Source of the DNA: Rhabditoides inermis
Lineage: Eukaryota; Nematoda; Chromadorea; Rhabditida; Rhabditidae
Assembly (NCBI GenBank): GCA_963966185.1
Contig: CAWZYM010000172.1
Coordinates: 637,501 to 701,500 of the forward strand
Length of the DNA: 64,000 bases
Direction: 5' to 3'
The position numbers and the translations under genes are program-made. Positions 1-12,370 of the stretch are shown here, piece by piece (position 1 is the first letter of the stretch; every line of letters begins with the position of its first letter). The notes beneath the pieces are model-generated. The model did not search any database. It worked only from the letters and a program-made list of their open reading frames with translations, and was not told the origin of the DNA.

Positions 1-1413
1 CTCTATGGTGACGTGTCGTCCTATTACTGTCATTTCATATCTACTCATAGCTCTGAATAGATTGTCGTCGTGTGCTAGTGAGACGCCAGAACACCTCACT
101 TGGACAAGACAGAGCACAGCCATACTCATAGCCTCTTCTTGGACTCTCCCCATCCTCTACAATACATGTATATTCTCCTTCATGCATTATTCAATATGGT
201 TTAAACTATTACCCAATGGAATATTGGTAATAAACATGTCAGACAACATTTCAAATGTGAGTTAAACTGTCGTAAAGTCATTTATTTTCAAATAAACTTT
301 TTTTTCAAAGAAGATACTGCGACTGAAAGTATATTGATGAAAGTAGTTTTGTAATAAAATTTCAATAACAGTTCTAATAATTTTATTAAACAATAGTAAA
401 CTCAATTACAAATATTTCAAATGGGTATTTCAGAACGATTCTCTCCACGGTGCGATGTTAGGATTAACAGTGACTATACTCTGTCTATGTATGTATGCTG
501 TTTCTATGAGGAGCATCAAAACAAAGGTCGTCATATTTTTCAAATACAGAAACGTTTAGTGACCAAGTTATGTAGCGTTTGCTAGTAAAGTAACACCACG
601 TGTATCAGTTTTGCTTTTTCGGGAGAAATCTTTTCAGGAGGTGTCCAACCACTCTCGAATCGAACGAAATCTTCTCGCTTGTTCCATTGTCACTTTCCTT
701 CCACTTCTCATGGAAACAGCCAGAATGTGCACTATGATATATGCTAAGAATAATGGAGAGACTGGTTAGTCAGTGTTTACGGTAAATTGTAGTGTGTCGA
801 AATCAAGCATTTAATGTTTTGCTGATCAAGAATATGTATCTTGTGAAATAACAAAAAACAAAAAATATGAATTCCGACTACGACTCAAACCAGAATAAAA
901 CAAGTGGATACAATAATGCACAGCTAATGAGCGAATGAAGATAATATCGTTTCAAAAACTAAGATCAGAATGTTTTCTAGCGTGAAGGGGTGACTTTTAT
1001 AGAAAATGGAAGCTAATAATATTTTTTCAGACATCATCATGCTCTGTAACGAAGCATGGTTCATAAACTCATCTATAATGTTCTGTTCTCCTCCATGGAT
1101 CAATCTGTATCTCAATCAAGCTGTCAGGAGAGAGATAGCCATTGTGTTCAGTATAAATAGGAAGGTATGTGTATGAAAAGATGAAAGGAGATTATTTGAT
1201 AATTTGATTGAAGGCAAGCATCGATGTGGGGGGAAGACAGTCGAGAAGTCAGTCGATGCCGTATTCCACAAGAGTTCAAACATCGAAATAATTATAATTT
1301 CTGTGTAAAATCATAAAGTTGAAACGTTAAAAGCTTTGGGAAAAAAACAATTATAACATCTTTTCCCACATGAATCAAGACACTATTCACAACTGATCAG
1401 TTTCATATCAGAC
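1..1413. other. Intergenic, no gene seen
   Basis: AT-rich sequence with only short unconvincing open frames. I see no splice-consistent coding exon, RNA gene or clear repeat before the TIR element that begins at 1414. Confidence 0.5.
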
Positions 1414-1803
1414 TTAAAGGTACACTGGCGATTTATTTTTGACTCGAAATGTTTGAAAGAATCATATTGACCTAAATTGTAATCGATTTGTGAGAAAGAA
1501 CAACGATTATCCGTTGCTTTCAAATGTTGCAACTCGATGTTGCAACATTTTTTTTCAAACTCAAAATTGGTCCCGCCACGACTTCCATTCCGTTGAAATC
1601 TTTAATACTGCAGAAATGGCGAGAGAATACATAACCTCAGATGAAAGAAGACCGTGCACTTATTATATGGCTCAATGCGTGTTTGCGCCGTTATGGCGCA
1701 GACCTCGCCGGTTCGAGTCCTGTCTTCGGCAAATGTTTTGCATGAGAGGTCATACGCGTTCAAGAGAGCTAGTTGCAGAATGAAGTCGCCGCTGTGCCTT
1801 TAA
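1414..1803 (+). mobile_element. TIR element with tRNA-like core (copy 1)
   Basis: About 390 bp bounded by inverted ends: TTAAAGGTACACTGGCGA on the left, and GTCGCCGCTGTGCCTTTAA, its near complement, on the right. The interior carries a tRNA-like stretch with an A-box-like TGGCTCAATGCG near 1668 and a B box GGTTCGAGTCC near 1710, followed by CGGCAAATGTTTTGCATGAG. The same arrangement recurs at 36.1 and 39.7 kb and partly at 12.4 and 47.1 kb. There is no transposase frame, so it is non-autonomous. Confidence 0.65.
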
Positions 1804-2154
1804 GAAACGCGAAGCATTAAGCATTACAGATATATGTCCAGGAAATACTTCTGATACCAGGCTTTCTTTATACATTTTAGTGTGTTTTTACGATGCAATT
1901 CTAAATTGCACTACTAACGTACTTGTAATAAATTGTAATACTTGTAATAAATCATAAATTGCAATACTAAATTGCGCAATGGCGTTTTTGATTGTCGCAT
2001 ACATCTTGGCGTGTCATGTATATTTTCTGTCACCTCATTTCCAGCTGCGTGGGCATACGTGTGGCATCTGCATGCATCGTCTGTGTCGATGCGCCCGCCT
2101 TCCCTCCCCTCCTCCCGTCAGTCCACCCACCATCACTCACCCTGATCGGACGAC

Positions 2155-2590
2155 ATGGGAGGCACCAACATCGAGAAGGTTCCTCTTCTCTCATCTATCA
2201 CCCGCCATCTTCTCATCTCACATTCCGGGTTACTGTATTCTACCGTATTCCTAGTTGGCGCAAGAAGCAGCCGCGAAGAACAAAGACGAGAAGAAGACGG
2301 GCAAGAAGAATGGCTACGACGACGTGGAGCTAGACCCCAGCGAGTGGGTATCGATCGATTATCGATCGACTGTCGATCGAGCTAACCGATGTTGATTGCA
2401 GTCTGGACGACGACGACAAGAAGGACGGGAAGAAGAAGGGGAAGGGGGAGAAGGGAGAGAAGAGCAAGGATCAGAAGGGAGGAGAGGAGGGAAAGGAGGA
2501 GGACAAGAAAGACAACAGCAAGCTCGCCCCCGCACCCGGCGCCCCGCCCGCCGCAGCCACGCCCACCGCACCCCCTCCCGCCAAGGTCCG

Positions 2591-2645
<55 letters not shown>

Positions 2646-2733
2646 GTCTCTCTTCTAGAACGGTCCGACGTCGTCTGCTGCCAAGAAGGAACCGAAGAAG
2701 GAGGAGAAGGGCGGATGCTGCACGATCCTTTAG
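2155..2733 (+). CDS. Small Lys-rich protein with C-terminal CaaX box (copy 1)
   Basis: Four exons in phase: 2155-2178, 2255-2343, 2402-2585 and 2659-2733, giving 123 residues. The protein begins MGGTNIEK, has an acidic Asp run (DDDDKK) near residue 41, a long Lys/Glu/Gly-rich centre, an Ala/Pro-rich stretch, and ends GGCCTIL at a stop codon. The C-terminal CTIL fits a CaaX box, and Leu at the last position is the usual signal for geranylgeranylation. Gly2 could be myristoylated but the context is weak. There is no signal peptide or folded domain, so a membrane-tethered, largely disordered protein is inferred. The third intron is mostly a (CT)n tract beginning 8 bases after the donor. I do not recognise the family. 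The paralogue at 44.2 kb keeps the same exon lengths. Confidence 0.75.
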
Positions 2734-3741
2734 ACCACGCGTCCACCCCCAAGCAAAGCTGAACAAAAGAGTATACTGTAGTTAGAAGATTATGTTGACG
2801 TTCAATAGTAGCTCATTCAATGCAGTGTGTGATTATGAATTAGTACGAGCGAGAGATAAAGGGATTAGAGTTGGTTGTGTATTTTGATGTGTTTCACTAT
2901 AATCACAATGTTCGTCTCCGATCAAGTAGCACATAGCACATACCTGATAAATGAGTATATGAGTATATGAATAGCACATACATGAATGCGGTCATTTGTG
3001 GTATGTTGCTGTAAAATACAATATTCTGCGGGTTTCAATAAAACACTCTGTGAATCTTCTGTGTTCTGCGTGTGGACGGGACCGTCTTTTCTCTGGACCA
3101 TCGGCCGAACTATCCACTCTGTCGCTTCCATAGGAAAGTGAGAACGCGGTCTGCATGACCACAACGAATCGATTGATGATCAGCTAGTACCGCACCATAT
3201 GATTGTCAATCTATTCGAAGTGGAGTGGTCAGTTCGGCAGATGGTTCAGAGAATCGACGGTCCCGTGTGCAATAGAACACGTTGCATGGATCCATCTGGA
3301 TTCAGTCACTCCTTCCACTCCATCAAATCACTATCACAGCACGACATCGACAACGCAGAAGCAGAATATTTATTTCGAATCAAGTAGCACACAATATCGA
3401 TTACGTAAGTTACTGTGGGATACGGTAAAATACGGTAAAGGATTCGTACGCGTTGTTGGTGATGCTTGTCATCCCCTGCTTGTCATAACAACAGTTTTAC
3501 TAAAGGTGTGGTCAGTCACTTCGAAACGGCTCCTTCAAAACTTCAAAACGCCTTCGAAACACGCTATTGGGTCGTGTTTCGAAGACGTTTCGAAGTCAGT
3601 TGCGAAGGCGTTTCGAAGAGACTGACCGCTACTTGAACAAAAGAATCGCAGACAAACAATCTGTCTGTTGCTCACTTCGAATCATATGAGAAAGGACGGA
3701 TGGTTGTGAAAAACGGTCATTTCTCCCTCTCTCCATCTCCA
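2734..3741. other. Spacer between the two small genes
   Basis: This is the 3' flank of the CaaX gene and the upstream region of the membrane-protein gene. An AATAAA lies near 3046. Apart from the MITE at 3505-3634 I see no coding exon. The interval is nearly identical in copy 2. Confidence 0.5.
3505..3634. mobile_element. GGTCAGTC-ended MITE
   Basis: Short element with inverted ends, GTGGTCAGTCACTTCGAAAC on the left and TTCGAAGAGACTGACCGC on the right. The interior is rich in TTCGAAAC/GTTTCGAAG pieces. Copies recur at 45.5, 11.0, 42.9 and 63.4 kb. There is no coding capacity. Confidence 0.7.
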
Positions 3742-4801
3742 ATGCGGCTGCCCCTTCTATTCGGTGAACCCTGTTATTATCTCAGTGCTCACTTTCCTTT
3801 ACAGTTCTCTTCTCCTTCTGTCTCGCGCAGACCACCGACTTCCCTCATCCCTCAAACAAGCCCGCTCACTCGACCACGCCTTCTCACGCCCCGACCTCTT
3901 GTGAGATATGAGCCCAGATTCTGACATACAATGTTATAGCATGATGGGTTATCAGTTAGCACACACAACCCTACAGTGGGGAATAGGGGCTCCTTGGCTG
4001 GAACAGTGCGGTGCGAATTCTGACTGTTCGTGGTAGATGGTAGATGATAGATAGGCGTGAACATCGCGAAGTCACCAGTGTAAGGGCGTAGTTGAAGATC
4101 TTGTAAGACTGCTTCCCCATGGAGATATCGATTACTTAATGTACGCCACATTACTTTTCAGATGCAACCGGAAGTGATGCGGCAACGACAGCGCAGACAG
4201 TGAAGGTTGATGGTACGACTACGATCGAGGCGTCGTTTGGAAAGAGTATGAAGGGAGGGGAGACAACAGGCGAACAAGGGACGACCAATGGAAGCGAAGA
4301 GACGACTGGTGAGGGAAGGTATGTGAAACCTGATTGATACGGTGTTTCAGTGCCTCCCTTGGATGCCTCCACTGACGCAACGACGGAGGCGACAAATGCT
4401 AGTGAGACTACCGATACCATAGGTATGGCGCTCTCTTTCTCCTCCCTCTCTCTTATTTCCCTCTCTTTGAACATTCACATTCCTTTTCAGTGACTTTCCC
4501 TTCTCGCGATCTGCGTGCCAAGAGTGCGAAGGGAACTGATGGAATTATGGAAGAGAAAAAGGAAGACAAGAGCAGTGAGTCAATCTATTCTCTTTTTTCA
4601 CGCATCAATTTTCAGATCTCAAGCAGATTCTCTTCAAACTTTCTCTCACTCTGTTCGGATTTGGAGGAGCTTTCATGTTTCTTACATTTGCTATCGTCTT
4701 CTGCACTCGCCCGGTGATTTTGTTGTTGTTGTTTGTTGCTTGACTATTCATTTACATATGTTTTGCAGCGTCACCGCTACGTGGAAGTCGAGGATTATTG
4801 A
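3742..4801 (+). CDS. Thr-rich type I single-pass membrane protein (copy 1)
   Basis: Seven exons with compatible phases: 3742-3763, 3805-3900, 4162-4308, 4351-4422, 4491-4574, 4616-4713 and 4769-4801, giving 183 residues. The start MRLPLLFVLFSFCLAQ is a clear signal peptide, split by the first intron. The ectodomain of about 115 residues is rich in Thr, Ser and Glu with short TTEATNASETT-like runs, which suggests mucin-type O-glycosylation. A basic/acidic juxtamembrane part follows. The transmembrane helix around residues 147-170 (core LTLFGFGGAFMFLTFAIVF) leads to a short tail ending RHRYVEVEDY. No known domain is recognised. The paralogue at 45.8 kb preserves every exon length, which suggests that both copies are under constraint. 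Confidence 0.8.
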
Positions 4802-4887
4802 AAACAAGACTAGGATATCCTTACATTCTCAAGAACAGCATAACCAAATGATTAGAAAGTGATTTTCGAAAGTAGTTTCTTCGAATT

Positions 4888-7800
4888 ACAATTTAGGGCG
4901 GAGGTGTGAGTAGTGAAGTGTAGTGCATAGTGCCGCGGTCGGTGCAACACTCTCGCGAACTGCACCGCGCCGGCGGCGAGACGAAACGCCATTCAAGGCT
5001 TTTGCTTTGCAAAATGGATGGCCTTATTGGTTTTGTTATCTCCTTTCCTGTTTCTACGCGTCCGCTTCAAGTTGTTCACCTCATCTAAATAGCTACATAT
5101 GTTCATTGCTCGTCCGTCGTCCTGTTTTTTTCTTCTACTTGCGCAGTTCTCGTCGTCTATCATCGATAAGCTTCCCACAGTTTTACCTGTATACATTTTT
5201 GTACGATTGGTCACATAAGGCCATGCGTCTGTCTCAGGCGAGTCGAAAATGTCGCTTTTGTAATGCGTCTGCCCACCACGCTTGTCTTCAAGCGGGTGTC
5301 TGCCCGATCAGCAGACTCAGCAATTGTGTTTTAACCCGTCCGGGGGTACCCCCTTCAATTCTGATACAGGACTCAGCCCGCTCGCCTTGCGACGAGTTTG
5401 GAGGTTACGCGGTCGCTGAGGCCCACGCCCCATCCCCCAACCCTGCTGGTTCTCCGACATGATGGTCCACCGAGGTCGCATCTCGCATCTGGACAACTTC
5501 TACACTGCCACCCATATACCGCAATCTGGCGAACACAGCTCATATATCGCAATCTGGCGATGAGCACTCATACTCATTTAATCGCAACCTGGCGATGAGT
5601 ATCCATTCATTGCAACCTGGCGAGTACTGCTCATATATCGCAATCTGGCGATGAGCGCTCATACTCATTTATCGCAACCTCGCGATCAGCATCCACTCAT
5701 CGCAACCTGGCGATCTCTCACTATTCAATACTCCGGGGCAGTGAGTGAAGAGGACTTGATCCTTCGCCCGTCTCGCATTCTGGCGACTCCTTATTGCAAC
5801 CTGGCGATTTCTCACCACTCATTCACCCCGGACGGTGAGTGAAGAGGACCCGATCCTTCACCCGTTTCGCACTCTGGCGAATCTTTTTCGCAACCTGGCA
5901 ATAGGCAATTTACCTCCAGTCTCGCTCGCGGAGCACCGAGTAAAGAGGACGTGGTCCTTTTTTCCCTATCGCACTCTGGCGATTTTCCCACCGCTCAAAA
6001 TGGGGTTTTCTCTCACCCCCGCTCGCGGAGCATAAAACGGAAAAACGCGGTCCTTCTCCCCTTTCACACTATGGTGATGGTGAACTTTTTTTTTAACCCA
6101 GCGATTTCAAACCACTCTTTCGCTTGCGGAACATCGAGCGAAGAAGACGTGGTTCTTCTCCCGTATCGCACACTGGAAAATTCTTACAGCAACCTGGCTA
6201 TTTTCCCCACACTCTAGCTCACCGACCATCGTGTGAATAAGACGCTGTCACGTTCTCTGTTTATCGTTTATCGCAACGATTTCCCGCTCTCTCGCTCGTG
6301 GAGCGCGGAGTGAAGTAGCGAAGATGACGCGGTCTTTGTTGCGTCCCCCACCGCATCTCGGTAACCTCTTCTCGCACTCGCAGAACATTCGGTGGAGAAT
6401 TCTCCGTTCTTCCTATTTTTCGCGCACTCGCAATTTTCTCATTCGCTTTTCGCGCAAAGAGAATGCGGCCCTAGCCTCTACCGTTTATCAGCGTACGGTG
6501 CTTCTTTGTTCATTGCTCTTCTCTGCTTCTCTCCCTCGTGAAGCTCTGTTTAGAACAAGATCGCATCCTGCGCGCCTATTCATTTACCCGCAGAACAGCG
6601 AACAAATGGGCGCGATTCTCCCTCAATGTCCTCCGATTTTCTTTTCGGGTATCCCGAGAAGAATGTTCACTAATTCTATATCGGAAAAAAAATGTAAAAG
6701 TGGTTCCATATCGGAGATTTTCGTGATGCGGGCTATCTGGGCAGTGACATGACGTTTGTAGGGCTTTAATCCCGTCGTCGCCGTTGCTGGAACCTTGCCG
6801 GCTATATATGAACGAGATCACGTCAACGCGGTTTTTTTCCTCGCGCAGTTCGTGTCTAGGCGTCTCGCGCAGAAAGAGCCTCACCTCACTCGCCGTTTCG
6901 CATCCGTGTTGTACTAACCAGTGATTAAAGTGCAACTCTTATCCTTTTATTACGGCTGTGAAATAATCCCGCACTGGTGATGCATGAATCACTAAATGTT
7001 CGATTTTGCCTCGATTCGGCCGACCGTGACCGTCTCATGTCTAACGGGTAAAACGGGTTGTGACCCGACCGTGACCACTCTCACAGTTTTTTGCAATGTG
7101 GTGGCAAACGTAGTTTCGATTTCGAGATAACGTTTCACAGCTGACTTGCTCGCCTCATTGTTTTCGCCTCCGTTATTTACATATATTCAACTTTCTTTCG
7201 ATTTCTTATCATCCATCATCACATTACGTCGTCACTGCGGAATCATGTCAGTCTAACGGCGAATCTTACACGCGTCCGTTGTGAACACGACTGTTCGCTC
7301 TTCCTCACTCGCGTTCATATCGTGTTATGACGCTAACGTTTGACATGTGCCGCATATGCAGCACTTGGATCCCGTGTACGGTCTCACGTTATCTATTTCA
7401 CGGCACCTTCTGCGGCAATGTTACCATGCCCTTCTGTTTATCTCACTCAGACTATATCGCTGTTGATTGTTGTTTCATTTTAAACGCACCGGAGTAAAAT
7501 GCGCTTCGCTATTCAACGGCCGTAACGGATGTTCACTATCGCTTTACAGTGCGTTTACTTCCGACGTGCCCGAAGCCCGATCTGCCCGGTGTCTCATATG
7601 CGGAGACGGAGTCAGCACCAGCAGCCGGAGTGAATAAAGGTTGGTGTGTGTGTGATCCTTTCCCCTGTGAGGCCCGCTCACCCGCTCTCATTGTGACGTA
7701 GAGCACACATCTCCCTTTGCATGTTTCAAGCATAAACCGGTCCCTACTTATGCCGGAGCCTTAAAGTATTTATGTCGTAGAGCAACGGAGACATAATACA

Positions 7801-9002
7801 ATTTAGGGCGGAGGTGTGAGTAGTGTAGTGTAGTGCATAGTGCCGCGGTCGGTGCAACACTCTCGCGAACTGCACCGCGCCGGCGGCGAGACGAAACGCC
7901 ATTCAAGGCTTTTGCTTTCCCTCCCTCCCATCCCTGAAAGCGGCTGAAACCCGCCCGCCCGCCTAGTGAGTGCGATTCCTCCGGCCTCTGCTGAGGATAG
8001 CGAGTAGCTCGATTAGAAGGTTTCTCGATGTATCCTGTATTCCTAATCCATACTGTCTGTATTTTGCTCTTATCATATCCTTGAGCATAATTCTATACGT
8101 TCAATTCCCGTTGGCCCGTTGACAAGCACGCGTCGCTGCCCGCCGTATTTCAGCCATTCGCGAACGCGCGTAGTTACCCAGTTTCCAAGCACAGTACTCA
8201 CGACCTGGCAAAAATACTGTCAGTCATAGCAATAGAAAGAGCGAACGCGTGCTCGTTGTTCTGGTCTAATTTCTTTCGTCCCGTATGTACTTGTCAGAGG
8301 GGACTCGTTATAAAGTGGAGTCTCGCACACTGTTTCTCGGTAGTGGATGGTCCACATCTACCACTCACTCACTAAACTCGCGCGTGTTCACTTATTTAGA
8401 GATCAATCACTGGCTAACATCACAGATCAGTAAATTGTGATGTATTAGCCATATTTTAGCTCCCCTTTCCTTTAGGCAAGCGGCCCACCTTCGAGGGAAG
8501 CTAATGCTCTACTTCCAGGTACGGTAAGATGGAAGCGCCGGCGCGGGAGTAGGACAGGACGCTCTCAGAGGAGACGGAGACAGGCTCGCGGCAACCTCGC
8601 CACTCTCTTCCCCGAAGAAAAGGATGCGGCACCCTCGACCCTCGACGAGTCCCCATCCACTGTCCCCATAGAGAAGAGCCGCCGTGAAGAGAGAACCCCT
8701 TCCCACTTTTCGCCCCATCGAATATTGGCCCACATTTACGAACCGTGTTCTATCAGTTGCTCGCGCAATGATTGTTTATTCGTGGGCCTCAAAGGCCATC
8801 CGCATAAGCATAAACCAAGCATAAACCAAGCCGGAGTGAATAAAGGTTGGTGTGTGTGTGATCCTTTCCCCTGTGAGGCCCGCTCACCCGCTCTCATTGT
8901 GACGTAGAGCACACATCTCCCTTTGCATGTTTCAAGCATAAACCGGTCCCTACTTATGCCGGAGCCTTAAAGTATTTATGTCGTAGAGCAACGGAGACAT
9001 AA
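4888..9002. mobile_element. Tandem pair of unclassified insertion units
   Basis: Present only in copy 1; copy 2 reads straight from TTCTTCGAAT into the downstream flank. The insertion has two head-to-tail units, 4888-7795 and 7796-9000. Each starts with TACAATTTAGGGCGGAGGTG (about 125 bp shared) and ends with a shared stretch of about 180 bp finishing ACGGAGACATAA. The interiors (5013-7612 and 7920-8828) do not visibly match. I found no reverse transcriptase, transposase or Rep/helicase frame. Neither LTR structure nor Helitron ends fit, so the class is left open. Confidence 0.6.
5500..6230. repeat. Degenerate tandem array around CGCAACCTGGCGAT
   Basis: Repeated short units of the form TCGCAAYCTGGCGATGAGYR with CACTCAT-type spacers decay rightwards into longer units carrying GTGAGTGAAGAGGAC. 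The array lies inside the first unit of the tandem insertion. The short open frames here simply follow the repeats. Confidence 0.7.
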
Positions 9003-10018
9003 AAATACTTCAGGATTTATTTACAAGATTAGGGCGGGCACGTGGGGATAGATATTGAGTAAACGGGGGGTTGTGAGGTGTGTGCGAGACATCACACTGA
9101 ATGTACAGATTAGTCTCTACATTATCCATCATATTCATATATAGGGTACTCCCCCGTTTAAGGTAGTGTTCACTCTGAATTCGAAAGTGGAGTTGACCAT
9201 ACCAGGATATAGTGCATACTTTCGATGTTGAAATAACAAAATATTACATTATGAAACGATTAAAAACCTATTTAAAACATGTTAAGAAGTATTAATTTCA
9301 TAGTGCCACTAAGGGAAATTGGTGCCAATGATTGGCTCCATTATTGTGTATTATTTCGTGTTGGTGAGATTTCACAGTTGGACGCACAACTTCATTATAT
9401 TTCTCTCATGTTCACAAGTTAAACTTTTCTGTTAATTCCTCCTCAACTTTTTAAATATGTTTTCATTATTATGATCAAAAAATATTATATAAATTAAAAC
9501 AAAACGTCAAATTAACTCACTAAAATGAAGTAAACAGAACGCACTAAAAGCTATGTCAATAGGAGGAAATGTACTATTTAATCTTTAATGATTTTCTTTA
9601 AAACACTTTTAAACATACTTTTTGAAACAAATATCTGTCAAACAGACATTCTTAGTGAACCATGAATCTATTTTCTAACAAAATGCATTATTATTTCATT
9701 CGAATCTCAGAGTGTACACTACCTTTAAAGGAACAGAGGCGCTTAGTGGAATTGGTTGCAACATTTCGAATCTCGCGCGCTACAGTAACCCGTGTGAACT
9801 TGTTCGCGGCAACTCGAGCGCCAACAGTCGATAAACTTTTATTTAATCTATCATATCCCCTCTACTAAACTGAACACATTGAGTATTTCTTATAATTTCC
9901 GCTTCGTAGATTCCAAAGCAATACAAACAACTCATTAAAACATTTATGTTGCACCGGGTGAATGTGCTTGATCATTTATAACTTTTCAGGGTGATTGTAA
10001 TGGTTGATTCGGGGTTTT
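9003..10018. other. Intergenic, no gene seen
   Basis: 9009-9145 is the shared flank of the duplicated block. The rest is AT-rich. A fragment near 9724 (CTTTAAAGGAACAGAGGCG) resembles the end of the TIR/tRNA family, but no complete element could be drawn. Confidence 0.4.
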
Positions 10019-10412
10019 TTAAGTGGGTTCGGTTCGGAGTTCTTCTAGTCCACTCCGGTTCGATGTGTATGCCGAGAAAGATGATACCTGGCTTCTTTTC
10101 TTGCTCACACCGCACTCCAATCGCAGAGAAGGATTGGTGGCCAGAAGAACCTAGACACTTATAATATGAATGACAGAATGAATGATGTTATAAGTGTTTC
10201 TCTGATTGTGTTCCATTTCTCTCTCTCTCTCTCTCTCAATTTTTCTGTTCACCCATGGGAGAGAGGCTGTTGGCGCATCATAGAAGTATCCACTAAGTGC
10301 GAACAAAATGTCAAACACGTTTGAAGCAAGAGCGAAGTAAAGGAGAAGAATCTGGAACAATATACTTCAAATGAGTGAAGTCAGAGAGCGAGAGAGAGAG
10401 AGAGAGAAAGAG

Positions 10413-10462
<50 letters not shown>

Positions 10463-10765
10463 GGGGGGAGGGAGAGAGAGAGGCTTGCGACTTACCGGAT
10501 ACACTACTCTTATGATCATAGTAATGAACATGACAAAAGCGAGTGCGAACAGTCTTTTCTGACTTTTCTCCGTATAATTAGAAGTGATCTGAAAACATTA
10601 TTTTTTATTGAGAGATACATACTACTTTTATATATATCACGCTCAGATGTCCCTTGTTGATGTGAAGAATAGAACAGATAAATGCGGGTAAGAGTAGTAC
10701 CACCGACACCGAACTTTCCACAACTAAGAATACCTGGTGGTTCATCTGAAATGCGTCTCTCCCTT

Positions 10766-10821
<56 letters not shown>

Positions 10822-11417
10822 CCTCACCCATGGAAAGTGTGAGAACTGTGCAAAGGAAAGTCCTGCTGCGCTGGGAAAGAAGAATCCTCGGTCATAGAGC
10901 ATATGCCATGTGGAATGGAGAGGGAGAAGGAAGCAGAACAGGATGAGAGCCCCAGTGAACCCGCGTGTCCACAACTAAATCGAATACTCACCTCTCGTAT
11001 CTCCCTCTTTCTCATTCACCCTCTTTTTATCATCCTCTATCGGTTTTATCAGTTTCTTCGGAACCCATTCCGAAGTGAGTGTTCGGGAGTATTCCGAAGG
11101 CAAGTCGGGAGTGTTCTGGTTCCGATTCGAAAGACAATTCAAGTGTTTCGAAGTCATTCGGAAGTGTTTCGAAGAGGCTGACCGCAACTTTATTTCGTCA
11201 GAGACGTTGAAAAAGTTACGAAACAACTAGCACGGGAACGTCTTGACCACTAGGTTCTCTTACCTGGAAGTAGTTGATCATCCACACGGCGCTCGCTTCG
11301 ATTCAGATCAATCGCGATCATCACGTACATTAGTAGGAATTGTAGGTAGTAGCCGAAGAAGAACGAGACTGCCACGAGTCGGGAGCGGTTGCACAAATTG
11401 GCAAAGTCGATGAGTTC
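10019..11417 (-). CDS. Serpentine (7TM chemoreceptor-like) gene, partial model
   Basis: Minus-strand exons, upstream to downstream: 11264-11417, 10828-10974, 10641-10745, 10496-10588, 10253-10351 and 10019-10087 (stop). The last five join in phase 0. Five hydrophobic helices are visible. The first ends MYVMIAIDLNRSERR, placed like TM3 plus its cytoplasmic end. Later helices include ALILFCFLLPL, VSVVLLLPAFICSIL, LFALAFVMFITMIIRVVY and ILLLYFALASNVFDILFAL, followed by a short polar tail. This fits TM3-TM7 of a nematode serpentine receptor, but the subfamily is not recognised. The join between the first two exons does not keep phase, and a MITE lies in that intron. TM1-TM2 exons were not found in 11.42-12.37 kb. 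The gene is missing from block copy 2. Confidence 0.5.
10386..10483. repeat. (GA)n microsatellite
   Basis: GA-rich tract beside the donor of the receptor exon at 10496-10588. A second (CT)n tract lies at 10769-10816, next to the 10828 donor. Confidence 0.9.
11042..11191. mobile_element. GGTCAGTC-ended MITE (divergent, TTCGGGAGT subtype)
   Basis: The right end GTTTCGAAGAGGCTGACCGC is clear and the left end near TCAGTTTCTTCGGAA is degraded. The interior has CGGGAGTATTCCGAAGG-type pieces shared with the copy at 63.4 kb. It lies in an intron of the receptor-like gene. Confidence 0.55.
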
Positions 11418-12370
11418 CTGAAACGTTTGCGTACCAACTACCAACACTCTCGGCGTACCTGACAATAAATTCTCAGCTTTACGAACCGTGGACTAGTAAA
11501 CTCATGAATCGTGCAAACAATACTCTGAAAAACGCACTTTCACGTTTATTCACAAGCAATTCGCTCAACTATAATCAGCAGAACTTTTAGCAGATTGTAA
11601 AACGAGTTGCAGTAGATTTTGTTCTTACTCGTACAGAAAATGTAAAAAAATTCTAATACACAATACAAGCGACGGAAATGTGTAGGTGAAGTGGGCTGAA
11701 AAAACTTTGTCCCACTTCATTAAATTGGATTTACGATACAAAACAGTATAATCTGACCGGCATAGTGTATCCTGGCTGGAGTGGCTGATTGCTCGGAACA
11801 GTTTCTCCAGTTGACCCGCACTACCCTAGCAGGCATGACGTCTCCAGGTTGAGGAGAGCATATCATCATCTTTTCTAGGAAACAGGCGTGAAACAGAACT
11901 GAACTGGAGAAAATAGAAGAATTTCTCTTTCCACCGTATTCAAGACAAAAATGGACGGAGTACGATAAATCAAATTTAATATTATAATTCTAGTGCGATA
12001 GAGCGCGTGATAACTGCATACTGCATACTGCACTCACGACTTTCATTATTTTGACTCTTATTGCTATATATGCAGACGCTAACGCAGTCTCGTTGATTCT
12101 ATTACCGCGCAAACTGCTGATTAATTGCGGATACATATTAAATAAGTATGTATTCTGAGAAGAATATGCGCCACGTAATTAGATTTCCCCTTGCTTCTCG
12201 TGGAAAAACTATAAGCATTAGTTGGTTGTTCGGACTCATTTCTATACTATATGAACTGACACATACAATTCGTTTAAAATACATAGTCAAAGCAGGTGAC
12301 TAGCGCAATTTCTCGGTTTCGATTCATCTCGACCAATAAAGTATTGCTAGTCACGTACGAAATGTCGCCC
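11418..12370. other. Intergenic, no gene seen
   Basis: AT-rich. Exons for TM1-TM2 of the receptor-like gene were expected here but not identified. Confidence 0.4.

Noticed and set aside
5500..6230. CRISPR-like array
   Set aside because: The units are degenerate, the spacers are themselves repetitive, and the genome is nematode.
4888..9002. LTR retrotransposon in block copy 1
   Set aside because: The shared segments are arranged start-end-start-end with different interiors, which does not match an LTR-internal-LTR order, and no gag or pol is present.
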